Assembly (NCBI RefSeq): GCF_050563535.1
Contig: NZ_JBNXUO010000004.1
Location: 154,007-218,006, forward strand
Direction: 5' to 3'
DNA from: Falsiroseomonas sp050563535
GTDB lineage: Bacteria > Pseudomonadota > Alphaproteobacteria > Acetobacterales > Acetobacteraceae
Length of the DNA stretch: 64,000 nt
The notes beneath the pieces were generated by a model. That model was not told the origin of the DNA, searched no databases, and saw nothing but the letters and a program-made list of their open reading frames with translations. Shown here piece by piece: positions 43,665-52,042 of this stretch. The stretch's first letter is position 1. Every line of letters starts with the position of its first letter. The position numbers and the translations under genes were made by a program.

Positions 43665-44300
43665 TCATCCGAACACCTCAAGCAGGTCGTCCACCTGCGC
43701 CGGCGTCAGCGCCCGCAGGCCCGGAACGCCGCGCAGCAGCAGGGCGAGGCGCGCGGCCTCCTCCAGCTCCTCCGCCGCGTGGACGGCATCGCGCAGCGTC
43801 GCGCCGCTGACCACCGGGCCGTGGTTGGCGAGCAGCAGGGCCTTCGCGCCCTGCGCCGCTGCGCGCACCGCGGGTTCCATCGCCGGGTCGCCAGGGCGGT
43901 AGTAGGGCACGCAGGGCAGGCGCCGGCCGATGCGCATGACGAAATAGGGCGTCAGCGCCGGCACCTCCGCATCCCCGCCCTCGGGGGCGAGGCAGGAGAT
44001 CGCAGTGGCATGGGTGGAGTGCAGGTGCACCACCGCCCCCGCTTCCGGCCGTGCGGTCAGCACGGCCCGGTGCAGGAACACCTCCTTGCTCGGCCGGTCG
44101 CCCGACAGGTGCGACCAGTCCGACCCCAGCCTGCTGATCCGCGCGGGATCGAGCCGCCCGAGGCAGGAACTGGTCGGCGTCATCAGGTAGCCGTCCGGCA
44201 GCCGCACGCTGATGTTCCCCGCCGTGCCGACCGAATAGCCCCGGTCGAACAGCGATCGGCCGAGATCGGCCAGCTCCTGCCGCAGCGCCCCCTCATCCAT
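43665..44300 (-). CDS. otnC: 3-oxo-tetronate 4-phosphate decarboxylase (class II aldolase)
   Basis: OtnC cuts 3-oxo-tetronate-4-phosphate to dihydroxyacetone phosphate and CO2. The 211-residue class II aldolase has SVGTAGNISVR, the SKEVFLHRAV glutamate, metal histidines in VVHLHSTHATA, and NHGPVV with the third His. Pairing with otnK directly upstream (eight-base overlap) supports the name over fuculose-phosphate aldolase. It is the last gene of a seven-gene minus-strand operon. Confidence 0.85.
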   Translation of the reverse strand: MDEGALRQELADLGRSLFDRGYSVGTAGNISVRLPDGYLMTPTSSCLGRLDPARISRLGSDWSHLSGDRPSKEVFLHRAVLTARPEAGAVVHLHSTHATAISCLAPEGGDAEVPALTPYFVMRIGRRLPCVPYYRPGDPAMEPAVRAAAQGAKALLLANHGPVVSGATLRDAVHAAEELEEAARLALLLRGVPGLRALTPAQVDDLLEVFG

Positions 44301-45564
44301 GGCCGAACGCCTTCAGGAAGAAGTCGCGCGCGCCGAAATTGCCCGACTTCAGCGCAAGGTGGATCCCCGCCGGCTCCGCGTATGTCCAGGGCACGCCGGG
44401 GTCGATCTCCGCGCCGATCCGCAGCGCGGTGACGCCGAGCCGCGACACCACCGCGCCGCTCGTCTCGCCCCCCGCCACCACCAGCCGCGCGACGCCGCGC
44501 GCGACGAGCCCGGCCGCGACCTCGGCCAGCGCCTGCTCCACCAGCGCGCCCGCGGCATCCCGCCCGAGCCGCGCCTGCAGCGCCGCCACCCTCTCGGGCG
44601 GCGCGCTGGCGGCGATCACCACGGGGGTCTCCGCGTCCAGCCTCCCCTCCGCCCAGGCCAGCGCCTGCGCGGCCAGCGCGGCGGCATCGGGGGTGCCGAG
44701 CGCATCCAGCTCCAGCACCGGCGCATGGTCCCGCGCGAAGCCGATCTGCCCGAGCGTGGCGCGGGAGCAGGACCCCGCGACGACCGCGCAGGCGCCGGAC
44801 GCCCGCGGCAGCGCCGCCGCGTCCGGCCGCGGCGGCAGAAGGCCTGCGCGGCGGAAGTTCTCGGGCAGGCCCATCGCCACGCCGGACCCGCCGGTGACGA
44901 GGGCGTGGCTCTCCGCCGCCTCGCCGATCGCCAGCAGATGCGCGTCGCTCACCGCATCGAGGATGGCGTAGCGCCGCCCGCCCTCGGCCAGGCGCGTCAT
45001 CGCGTCGCGGATCGCGCCGGCGCCGGCCTCCACCACCGCGAAGGGGACGAGGCCCACCGCACCGTCGGTCTGGCGGCCGAGCACGCGCACCAGGTCCGGG
45101 TCGCGCATCGGGGTCAGGGGGTGGTTCTCCATCCCGCTCTCGCTCAGCAGGCGGGACCCGACGAAGAGGTGCCCCTGGAAGACGCCCCGGCCATTGGCCG
45201 GGAAGGCGGGGCAGGCGAGCGCGAAACCGGCGCCGAGCCGCCGCAGAAGCGCATCCGCGACCGGGCCGATATTGCCCTCCTCCGTGCTGTCGAAGGTGGA
45301 GCAGTATTTGAAGAAGATCTGCCGCGCCCCGGCGGCCAGCAGCGCATCGGCCGCCGCCACGCTCTCCGCCACCGCCTGGCGCACCGGCGCGGTGCGGGAC
45401 TTCAGCGCGACGACCACGGCATCCGCCTCCGGCAGCGGGCCGTCCGGCACGCCGATGACCTGCACGGTGGCCATGCCGTTCCGCACGAGCATGGAGGCGA
45501 GGTCCGTCGCACCGGTGAAGTCGTCCGCAATGCAGCCAAGGAGAAGGGGCATGGTCGTGTTCAT
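44293..45564 (-). CDS. otnK: 3-oxo-tetronate kinase (DUF1537 four-carbon acid sugar kinase)
   Basis: OtnK phosphorylates 3-oxo-tetronate before OtnC. The 423-residue product shows the N-terminal substrate domain LLGCIADDFTGATDLASMLV and KYCSTFDSTEEGNIGP, and the nucleotide-binding C-terminal part with VAGGETSGAVVSRLGV and GAEIDPGVPW. ATG at 45564 overlaps the methyltransferase stop; MPLLL at 45552 is an alternative start. Its link in one operon with a pterin-like, glycosyl and methyl enzyme set is unusual; the four-carbon acid could be a pathway by-product or donor. Confidence 0.86.
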   Translation of the reverse strand: MNTTMPLLLGCIADDFTGATDLASMLVRNGMATVQVIGVPDGPLPEADAVVVALKSRTAPVRQAVAESVAAADALLAAGARQIFFKYCSTFDSTEEGNIGPVADALLRRLGAGFALACPAFPANGRGVFQGHLFVGSRLLSESGMENHPLTPMRDPDLVRVLGRQTDGAVGLVPFAVVEAGAGAIRDAMTRLAEGGRRYAILDAVSDAHLLAIGEAAESHALVTGGSGVAMGLPENFRRAGLLPPRPDAAALPRASGACAVVAGSCSRATLGQIGFARDHAPVLELDALGTPDAAALAAQALAWAEGRLDAETPVVIAASAPPERVAALQARLGRDAAGALVEQALAEVAAGLVARGVARLVVAGGETSGAVVSRLGVTALRIGAEIDPGVPWTYAEPAGIHLALKSGNFGARDFFLKAFGHG

Positions 45565-46454
45565 CCTTGTCGGGTCCCGGCCTTCCCCGGCGGCAGGGCC
45601 AGCAGGTCGGCATGGCCGACCCGGACGGAAAGCCGAGCCTCGCGCGCCTGCGCCGCGCGGTCCAGCATCCAGCGCGCGATGCGCCGCGCACCGGGCCTTT
45701 CGTGCCGCATCGCGGCCCCGGCATGGCCATCCGCCAGGGCCGCGGCCATGCGCGCGGCCCGGCGGGGGATCAGCCAGTCGGACGGCGCGCGCAGCACTTC
45801 GTAGCCTCGCGCCTCGAAGGCCGCAGCGATGGCCGCGGGCGCACGGGCGCCGAGCGCGAGGCCCCCGAAGCCCTTGTCGCGCCGCTGGTCCCGCGCGAAG
45901 CCGCGCGCCACCAGCGCATCCGCCGGATGCGGCGGGGAGAAGCGTTCGCGGCCCGTGACGTTGAGCGCGGCGTAGAAGGGCAGGCGGTGCGCGGCGCAGG
46001 CCGCGGCCATGCGCTCCACCCAGGCTTCGCTGACCAGGTCGCAGAGCGCGGTGTTCACCACCGCGTCCACCTGGTGCAGGGGCAGGTTTTCCGGCGCCTC
46101 CCGCAGGTCGGCGACCAGGCCTTCCACCCGCCAGGCGCCGTGCGGCGCATGGACCAGCAGCGTGCGGCGGCCGGGCCAGGTGGCCGGCCAGCCCACCGCC
46201 TCCGCGCGGTCCGCCACGGTGGCGAAGGCGCGCTCGATCAGGCCGGCATCGGCATCCACCAGCGTCCAGGCCTGCGCCCGGCCGACATAATGGCCGAGCC
46301 ATCGCAGCAGCGAGCCGGTGCCCGCGCCGAGGTCGAGGATGCGCGGACGCTGCGGCAGGGCGCGGGCCAGCGCGGCCGCCAACCCGCCGTCGCGCGCCGC
46401 CGCGTCGAAGGGCTCACGCAGGTCGAGCCAGTCGCCGTCGAAGCTCTCCGTCAC
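45561..46454 (-). CDS. Class I SAM-dependent methyltransferase
   Basis: A 297-residue methyltransferase-like protein. SAM motif I is ILDLGAGTGSLLRWLG and LVDADAGLIERAF is the acidic loop. ADLREAPENLPLHQVDAVVNTALCDLVSE covers the post-II region. It has long Ala/Arg-rich linkers in the C-terminal half. GTG at 46454 is the start and overlaps the glycosyltransferase stop by four bases; its own stop overlaps otnK's start. Placement points to methylation of the glycosylated product of this operon. Substrate unknown. Confidence 0.78.
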   Translation of the reverse strand: MTESFDGDWLDLREPFDAAARDGGLAAALARALPQRPRILDLGAGTGSLLRWLGHYVGRAQAWTLVDADAGLIERAFATVADRAEAVGWPATWPGRRTLLVHAPHGAWRVEGLVADLREAPENLPLHQVDAVVNTALCDLVSEAWVERMAAACAAHRLPFYAALNVTGRERFSPPHPADALVARGFARDQRRDKGFGGLALGARAPAAIAAAFEARGYEVLRAPSDWLIPRRAARMAAALADGHAGAAMRHERPGARRIARWMLDRAAQAREARLSVRVGHADLLALPPGKAGTRQG

Positions 46455-47503
46455 GGCGCCGCCGCCTCCAGCTCCCGAACGAAGGCCGCGGCGCGGTCCT
46501 CCCATCGCGGCAGGCGCTGCCCCGCCTCCCACGCCGCCGCCGCCATCTCGGCGCGGAGGTCGGCGTCGTAGATGGCACGGCGCATCGCCTTGCCGAGCGA
46601 GACGACGTCGCCGGGCGGCGAGACGACGCCGGCTTCCACCGGCACCAGTTCCGCCACCGCGCCGCCGGCGGTGACCGCCACCGGCACGCCGCGCGCCAGC
46701 GCCTCGGCCGCCGCCATGCCGTAGCCTTCCCAATGCGTGGCCAGCGCGAACAGGTCGGCGCCCGCCCACAACGCCTTGAGCGCCGCGTCGTCCACCTCGC
46801 CCGCGAAGGTCACGCGCTGCGCGATGCCGAGTTCGCCGGCCAGCGCGCGCAGCCCCTCGGCATGGACCGGGTCGCGGGTGCCGCCCGCGATGGTGAGCGT
46901 CCAGTCGAGGTCCGGCAGCGTGCCGAGCGCGCGCAGCAGCACGTCATGCCCCTTTCGCGGGATCAGCCCGCCGACCGAGAGGATGGCGCAGCCCGGCCCG
47001 CCCGACCCCGTGCTGCGCGGCGCAGGGTCGGTGCCCGGCTCGACCACGCCGATGCGCGCGGGATCGCAGCCGAATTCGCCGGGCAGGCGCCGGGCGGTCA
47101 GCGGGCTGGTCGCGACCAGCCGGGCGAGGCGCGGCAGGACGGCGCGCTCCGCCGCCTTCAGCGCATCGCGCACGGGGCCGGGGTTGCCGTGTTCCAGCGC
47201 GGTCGGGTGGTGGATCAGCCCGACCGCGCCGCGCGCCGCCAGGTCGTCGGCCATCCCCTCGAAGGCGGGCAGGCCGAGCCCGTCGATCACGGGGCGCGCA
47301 TCGGCCGGCAGGGCGGAAAGCGCGGCGCGCGCGCCGGCGGCCGCGGCCTCGTCCGGCAGCGGGTGGCGGCCGGGCAGTTCCACCACCTCCACCGCATGGC
47401 CCAGCGCGCGCAGCCCCGCGACCATGCGCCGGTCATAGGCGTAGCCGCCCGAGACGGCATCGAAGGGGCCGGGGACGAGCAGCGCGATGCGCATGGCGGT
47501 CAC
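46451..47503 (-). CDS. Glycosyltransferase family 4 protein
   Basis: A 350-residue GT-B glycosyltransferase of family 4. The N-terminal lobe has MRIALLVPGPFDAVSGGYAYDRRMV. The donor-binding lobe has SVGGLIPRKGHDVLLRAL and the E-x7-E type motif in ATHWEGYGMAAAEALARGVPV. It lies between the PTPS-like and methyltransferase genes with four-base overlaps on both sides. The natural acceptor is therefore likely the small molecule made by the upstream enzymes rather than a surface glycan, but this is inference. Confidence 0.85.
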   Translation of the reverse strand: MTAMRIALLVPGPFDAVSGGYAYDRRMVAGLRALGHAVEVVELPGRHPLPDEAAAAGARAALSALPADARPVIDGLGLPAFEGMADDLAARGAVGLIHHPTALEHGNPGPVRDALKAAERAVLPRLARLVATSPLTARRLPGEFGCDPARIGVVEPGTDPAPRSTGSGGPGCAILSVGGLIPRKGHDVLLRALGTLPDLDWTLTIAGGTRDPVHAEGLRALAGELGIAQRVTFAGEVDDAALKALWAGADLFALATHWEGYGMAAAEALARGVPVAVTAGGAVAELVPVEAGVVSPPGDVVSLGKAMRRAIYDADLRAEMAAAAWEAGQRLPRWEDRAAAFVRELEAAAP

Positions 47504-47898
47504 ACCGGCCCCTCGAAGGCGGCCCAGGCGACATGGCTTTCCCTCAGCAGCACCTTGATGCCCGTCACGCCGCGGCCGCCCTCGCCGAGCCGCCCGTCCC
47601 GGCAGGCGGCGGCGAGTTCCCGCTGGACATGCAGGCAGAGATATTCGGTCGTGGTGTTCTTTCCCGCGAAGAGCGGCTCCGCATCCAGGTTGCGGTAGTC
47701 GATGGGGGCGAGGACGGCGCGCAGCACGTCCTTCGCAAGCCCGATGTCGATCAGCAGGTGCAGGTCGTCGAGCTTCGGGGCGCGGAACTCCGCCTCCACC
47801 ACGAAGGTCGCGCCATGCAGGCGCTGCGCGGGGCCGAAGGCCTCGCCGCGGAAGCTGTGGGCGATCATGATGTGGTCGACGACGGTCAGGCTGAACAT
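47500..47898 (-). CDS. Divergent 6-pyruvoyl-tetrahydropterin synthase / QueD-like protein
   Basis: The 132-residue product has the PTPS/QueD fold pattern: FSLTVVDHIMIAHSF, LLIDIGLAKDVLRAVLAPIDYRNLD (the D-x-x-x-LK and LDHRNLN region) and NTTTEYLC, with C-terminal RESHVAWAAFEG. Metal ligands are incomplete: H14 and H28 are kept but the HGH motif reads HGA (position 30). The catalytic cysteine is absent, and the LDH histidine is tyrosine (IDYRN). It could use a different substrate or not be an enzyme of the canonical type. Sits in the middle of the operon, 18 bases after the dehydrogenase gene. Confidence 0.75.
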   Translation of the reverse strand: MFSLTVVDHIMIAHSFRGEAFGPAQRLHGATFVVEAEFRAPKLDDLHLLIDIGLAKDVLRAVLAPIDYRNLDAEPLFAGKNTTTEYLCLHVQRELAAACRDGRLGEGGRGVTGIKVLLRESHVAWAAFEGPV

Positions 47899-47916
47899 CG
47901 GACGTGCTCTCTCACA

Positions 47917-48894
47917 CTATATATAGGTGACGACGGGGCAGAGCGGCTGCGGCGCGCCCGGCGGCGGCGACAGCACGGCGCCGATGCGCGCCGGCAGGTC
48001 GGCGAAGGGGATCACCGGGCCGGGCAGCTCATCGAGCCGCGCATCGCCGAGAAGGGAGAGCGCCAGCGCCAGGCGTTCCCCATGCGTGCGGCGCCCGCGC
48101 ATCGACGGCGCGACGGCGCCGACCTGGGTCGAGACGATCGACAGGCGCTTCGCGTGGAATGCCTCGCCGAGCGGCAGCGGAACCTGCCTGTCGCCGAACC
48201 AGGACGCCTCGACGATCCGCCCCTCGAACCCGCAGCGGTCGAGCGCGAGTTGCAGCCCCGCCGCGCTGGCCGAGGCGTGGATGACGAGGTCGCATCCGCC
48301 TGGCGCCTCCTCCGGCGCGACGAAGCGGGCGCCGAGTGACCGCGCGACGGCCGCGCGCGACGGGTCGATGTCGCAGACATGCAGGTCTAGCCCGGGGATG
48401 CGCGCCAGCAGGAAGACGGCCAGCAGGCCGACCACGCCCGCGCCGACCACCAGCACGCGTTCCCCCACCAGCGGCCGCGCATCCCACAGGATGTTCACCG
48501 CCGTCTCCATGTTCGCCGCCAGCACCGCGCGGCGGTCCGGCACCTCCTCGGGCACCGGGACGCACATCGCGACGGGGGCGAGGAAGGCATCGTGGTGCGG
48601 GTGCAGGCAGAAGACGCGCCGTCCCCGCAGCGCCGCCGGCCCCTCCCGCACCGTGCCGACCGCGGCGTAGCCATAGGAGACGGGGAAGGGGAAGTCGCCG
48701 TATTGCAGCGGCGCGCGCATCGCGGGCCACTGGCTGTCCGGCACCCGACCCTCGAGAACCAGCCGCTCCGTCCCGCGGGAGATGCCGGTGGCGTGCGTGA
48801 CCACCAGCGCCTGGTCCGCCGCTGGGGCGGGCAGGTCGTGCCCGCGCAGTTCGGCCAGTCCGGGCGCGACAGTCCAGAGCGCGCGCGCCCTCAT
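47917..48894 (-). CDS. MDR-family (zinc-binding alcohol dehydrogenase-like) oxidoreductase
   Basis: A 325-residue medium-chain dehydrogenase/reductase. The N-terminal part has THATGISRGTERLVLEGRVP, replacing the GxCGxD zinc cysteine, as in BchC-like members; FPVSYGYAAVGTV is the MDR core strand. The Rossmann domain shows VLVVGAGVVGLLAVFLLAR and VCDIDPSRAAVARSLGA. The catalytic zinc site appears absent. Its start overlaps the RibD-like gene stop by four bases. With that reductase and the PTPS-like protein it probably processes a pterin- or pyrimidine-derived metabolite. Confidence 0.8.
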   Translation of the reverse strand: MRARALWTVAPGLAELRGHDLPAPAADQALVVTHATGISRGTERLVLEGRVPDSQWPAMRAPLQYGDFPFPVSYGYAAVGTVREGPAALRGRRVFCLHPHHDAFLAPVAMCVPVPEEVPDRRAVLAANMETAVNILWDARPLVGERVLVVGAGVVGLLAVFLLARIPGLDLHVCDIDPSRAAVARSLGARFVAPEEAPGGCDLVIHASASAAGLQLALDRCGFEGRIVEASWFGDRQVPLPLGEAFHAKRLSIVSTQVGAVAPSMRGRRTHGERLALALSLLGDARLDELPGPVIPFADLPARIGAVLSPPPGAPQPLCPVVTYI

Positions 48895-49676
48895 TCCGTG
48901 CAGATCCCGGGCCGCGCGCGGTCCAGCGCGATGTCGAACAGCACGTCGTCGCCGATCGCGCGATGGGTCCAGCGGAAGCGCAGCCCGTCGCCGATGCGCG
49001 CGGCCTCGGGCAGGGTGAAGGCGGGAATGCCGGAGCCCAGCAGCACCGGCGCGACCGTCAGGTGCAGCCGGTCGAGGCAGCCCGCCGCGAGGAAGGCCGA
49101 GACGGTGCGGCCCCCGCCCTCGACGAAGATGCGCGTGAGGCGCCGGGCCGCCAGCGCGCGCAGCAGCGCGGGCAGGTCGAGCCCCGTTGCGGTGCGCGGC
49201 ACGCGGACCACCTCCGCCAGGCCGTGCCGCGCCGGCCCGTCCTCCGCGGCGACCAGCAGCGTGGGCGCGGCGCCGTCGGCGAAGACGCGGTGCGTCGGCG
49301 GCAGGCGACGGCCGGGGTCGAGCACGACGCGCACGGGGTTCGGGCCGGCGACGTCGCGCGTGGTCAGGCGCGGGTCGTCGTGGCGCACCGTGCCCGCCCC
49401 GACCAGCACGGCATCGCACAGCGCGCGCAGCCGGTGGGTGTGCAGGATGTCGCCGCGCCCGCCGATCCACTGGCTGGACCCGCTGGCGGTGGCGATCCGG
49501 CCATCGAGCGTCTGGGCCAGCCGCCCCACGACCAGGCAGCCATCCGGCGCGCCCGCGGGTGCGAGCACGGGCGCGAACAGCGCGCCGAGCTCGCCCGCCG
49601 GCACGGCACCGCCGCGGCGTGCGGCGAGCAGCGCCTGCCAGTCGCGCTCGTCGGGGGAAAGGAGGTCGTCGGGCAT
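48891..49676 (-). CDS. RibD C-terminal-domain reductase (dihydrofolate reductase-like fold)
   Basis: The 261-residue protein carries the RibD_C reductase domain that reduces ribosylamino-pyrimidines or related ligands with NADPH. Conserved blocks are VGRLAQTLDGRIATASGSSQWIGG, HRLRALCDAVLVGAGTVRHDDPRLTTR and FVEGGGRTVSAFLAAG. The deaminase half of riboflavin RibD is absent; instead about 45 novel N-terminal residues precede the domain. ATG at 49676 is used, though 49697 is possible. It is the first gene of the minus-strand operon that ends with otnC. It does not sit near riboflavin genes. Confidence 0.82.
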   Translation of the reverse strand: MPDDLLSPDERDWQALLAARRGGAVPAGELGALFAPVLAPAGAPDGCLVVGRLAQTLDGRIATASGSSQWIGGRGDILHTHRLRALCDAVLVGAGTVRHDDPRLTTRDVAGPNPVRVVLDPGRRLPPTHRVFADGAAPTLLVAAEDGPARHGLAEVVRVPRTATGLDLPALLRALAARRLTRIFVEGGGRTVSAFLAAGCLDRLHLTVAPVLLGSGIPAFTLPEAARIGDGLRFRWTHRAIGDDVLFDIALDRARPGICTE

Positions 49677-49716
49677 TCGCGCGATGCTATGCCGCAAGCG
49701 ACCGGCGCGCGCCAGT

Positions 49717-50229
49717 TCAGCGCAGCGCCGCGCCGGGGAAGAACGGCAGCATCGCCTGCGCCGCCAGCCCGGCCAGCACGGGCAGCGCGAAGCTTGCCGA
49801 CAGGCGCAGCCAGACGAAGCGGCTGCCGAGGATCGCGATCTCCCACGTCACCGCCCGGTGCAGGCCGAGCACCGCCCAGCCCGAGATCAGCGCCACCATC
49901 TGCGCCGGCCCCGCGCCCGATTTCAGGAAGCCCAGCACCAGCGGGAAGGCCACGAAGGGGCCACCTGGCAGCGCCGATCCCGCCAGCGCCGCGATCAGGA
50001 TGCCGCTCGCGCCGCTCGCCGGGCCGAGCCAGGCGCGCGCCCAGCCATCCGGGATCAGCTCCGCCATGAAGGCGGCCATCGGCAGGGCCAGCATCATCAC
50101 CGGCGCGACCCGCAGCAGCGACCCGCCGGCATCCGCCAGCGCGCGCCGCCCCGTGCCGGTGCCGCGGCGCAGGCAGAGCGCGAGCGCCAGCACGGCCGCG
50201 AGCCAGATGGCGCCGATGCCCCAGATCAC
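49717..50229 (-). CDS. Permease half-protein B (DUF318/ArsP-like)
   Basis: A 170-residue membrane protein with about five helices. LPGGPFVAFPLVLGFLKSGAGPAQMVALISGWAVLGLHR resembles the half-repeat of DUF318/ArsP permeases, which have two such repeats in one chain. The adjacent gene encodes the other half, with an equivalent PGGPVAAFPVVLVLAQAGADRG. The two overlap by four bases, so they are likely to assemble as a heterodimer. Substrate unknown. Whether it belongs to the upstream operon cannot be told; a 40-base gap separates them from the RibD-like gene. Confidence 0.7.
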   Translation of the reverse strand: MIWGIGAIWLAAVLALALCLRRGTGTGRRALADAGGSLLRVAPVMMLALPMAAFMAELIPDGWARAWLGPASGASGILIAALAGSALPGGPFVAFPLVLGFLKSGAGPAQMVALISGWAVLGLHRAVTWEIAILGSRFVWLRLSASFALPVLAGLAAQAMLPFFPGAALR

Positions 50230-50777
50230 CGCCCGCCCCCGCCGCGGTGCAGGGCCGGCGCATCGGCCGGGGTCCAGGGCAGCGGCAGCCAGCGCGCCAG
50301 CAGCCCGGCCATCAGCGGCAGCGGCAGGCCGCAGAGCAGTCGCAGCAGCGCGAAGTCATGGCCCAGGATCGGCCATTCCCACACGATCAGCCGCTGGAAG
50401 CCGTTCAGCGACCAGGCGGTGACGAAGGCGATCAGCGCGCCGCGGTCGGCCCCCGCCTGCGCCAGCACCAGCACGACCGGGAAGGCCGCCACCGGCCCGC
50501 CTGGCATCGCCATCCCCGCCGCCGTCGCCACCAGCAGGCCCCGCAGCCCGCTATCCGCCCCCATCCAGCGCGCCAGCGCCCCGGGCGGCACGAGTTGCCG
50601 CAGCGCCGCCGAGAGCAGCAGGCCCCCCACGACCGACGGCGCGATGGTGAGGGCGAGGCCCCCGCTCACCTCCAGCGCGTGGCGGAACGCCGCCGCGCCG
50701 CGCAGCAGCAGCACCGCGCTGCCGCTGGCAAGGGTGAGGACGCCCACGAGGATGAGGCTGAGGTGGCGACGGAACAT
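50226..50777 (-). CDS. Permease half-protein A (DUF318/ArsP-like)
   Basis: A 183-residue membrane protein, the first of the pair. Helical segments cover residues 5-25, 38-60, 75-105 and 115-165, with MPGGPVAAFPVVLVLAQAGADRGALIAFVTAWS as the repeat signature. The GGxxxAFP element is shared with half B, so both derive from one ancestral repeat. The stop overlaps half B's ATG. The C-terminus WTPADAPALHRGGGG is soluble. Full-length members of the family carry both repeats, so this is a split version. Confidence 0.7.
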   Translation of the reverse strand: MFRRHLSLILVGVLTLASGSAVLLLRGAAAFRHALEVSGGLALTIAPSVVGGLLLSAALRQLVPPGALARWMGADSGLRGLLVATAAGMAMPGGPVAAFPVVLVLAQAGADRGALIAFVTAWSLNGFQRLIVWEWPILGHDFALLRLLCGLPLPLMAGLLARWLPLPWTPADAPALHRGGGGR

Positions 50778-50898
50778 GCGCGCTCCGATGCTGCGCCGCG
50801 GCGGGCGGGCTGTCCATGGAGGTCCCGCGCAACGCTTGCGCCGTCATGCCGCCACGGCAATAGTGCGCATCTCGGAATGAAAATGTGGGAACGCCGCC

Positions 50899-51993
50899 AT
50901 GACATCCACGCTGCGCGCGATGCTGCTGCTGTCCAGCCTTCCCCTGCTGCCGGGCTGCGTCGGCGCCGCCGTCTCGGTCGCCACCACGGCGGCGAGCGTC
51001 GGCGCCCAGGCCGGCTTCGCCTCGGGCGTCGCGACGGCGGCGGGCCCCAGCGTGCAGCAGGTCGCGGCGCTTCCCGCGGGCGAGGTCGCGGCCCTGCCGG
51101 TCGCCTTCGGCAACGGCGTGCCCGCCAACCTCGCCGCCGGGCGGAAGGTGTTCGTGCCCGCCTATGGCGTCAGCTACATCCACACGCAGAATGCGCGCGC
51201 CGTCTCTCAGGGCGGGCTGATGGGCGGGTTCGGCGGCGGCAGCACGCGCAGCGCCTCGGTCCGCACCGGCCTCACCGGGATCAGCCCCGCGACCTACCAG
51301 ATGATCGCGGACGAGGCGCATGCGGACCTGATCGCGCAACTGCGCGCCGCCGGGATCGAGGTGGCGGGCGCCGAGGAAGCCGCCGCCGCCGCTTCCTCCG
51401 CCCCGCGCGTGCCGGGCAATGCGGCGGACGGTTCGGCGGGCGGCACGATGTTCGGCGGGCAGAGCACGGGCTGGCGCACGCTCGGCGCCGCGGCGGCGCC
51501 GCTGATCAGCGGCATCTCGGGCGAAGGCGCGGGCGGCGGGCTTGCCGGCCTCTCGGCGATCGGCGGTAACCAGGCGATGCAGCGCATCGCCGACCAGTCG
51601 CAGGGCCTCGTCCTCGCGCCGCTGCTGCGGCTGGACTACGTGAACGTCTCCTCCTCCGGCCGCAGCCTGCTGGCGGGCACCGCGAATGCCGAGGCGACGG
51701 CGCAGTTCTCCGTCGCCGCCGGGACGCAGCTCGCCTATGCGGCGCGGCGGCCGGGCATGGGTGCCGCCGACATCGGGATCGCGCAGATCGCGGCGCCCGT
51801 GCCATCGGCCGAGCCCTTCGCCGGCATCTCCGCGACCGGCGGGTCCTCCGGCGCCTGGGTCGGGCTCGGCACGCGGACGGATGCGGCGGTGGAGGCGGTG
51901 GAGGCGCGCTGGGTGGCGCTGGCCCGCGCCGCCTATCGCGGATTCAACGCCGCCATCGTGCAGCAGCTGCGCGCCGCCCGGCCGAATGCCTGA
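50899..51993 (+). CDS. Predicted lipoprotein of unknown function
   Basis: A 364-residue protein starting with a type II signal (LLLSSLPLLPGC, lipid-modified cysteine C20). The mature chain is Gly/Ala-rich with conserved-looking blocks GRKVFVPAYGVSYIHTQNAR and GLVLAPLLRLDYVNVSSSGRS that suggest a beta-rich domain. No domain is recognised. It faces the flagellar FlgN-like gene tail to tail and is divergent from the permease pair. An AAAATGTGGGAACG leader includes purines before ATG at 50899. Outer-membrane attachment is likely but not shown. Confidence 0.6.
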   Translation: MTSTLRAMLLLSSLPLLPGCVGAAVSVATTAASVGAQAGFASGVATAAGPSVQQVAALPAGEVAALPVAFGNGVPANLAAGRKVFVPAYGVSYIHTQNARAVSQGGLMGGFGGGSTRSASVRTGLTGISPATYQMIADEAHADLIAQLRAAGIEVAGAEEAAAAASSAPRVPGNAADGSAGGTMFGGQSTGWRTLGAAAAPLISGISGEGAGGGLAGLSAIGGNQAMQRIADQSQGLVLAPLLRLDYVNVSSSGRSLLAGTANAEATAQFSVAAGTQLAYAARRPGMGAADIGIAQIAAPVPSAEPFAGISATGGSSGAWVGLGTRTDAAVEAVEARWVALARAAYRGFNAAIVQQLRAARPNA

Positions 51994-52026
51994 CGCCAGG
52001 CCGCAGGCGCAGGGCGCCCGCCCGCG

Positions 52027-52042
52027 CCTCACGCGCGTGAGG
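52027..52042. terminator. Palindrome at flgN-like gene end
   Basis: CCTCACGC and GCGTGAGG form a perfect 16-base palindrome that includes the stop codon of the minus-strand gene (52029-52031) and lies 34 bases after the plus-strand stop. Confidence 0.45.
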
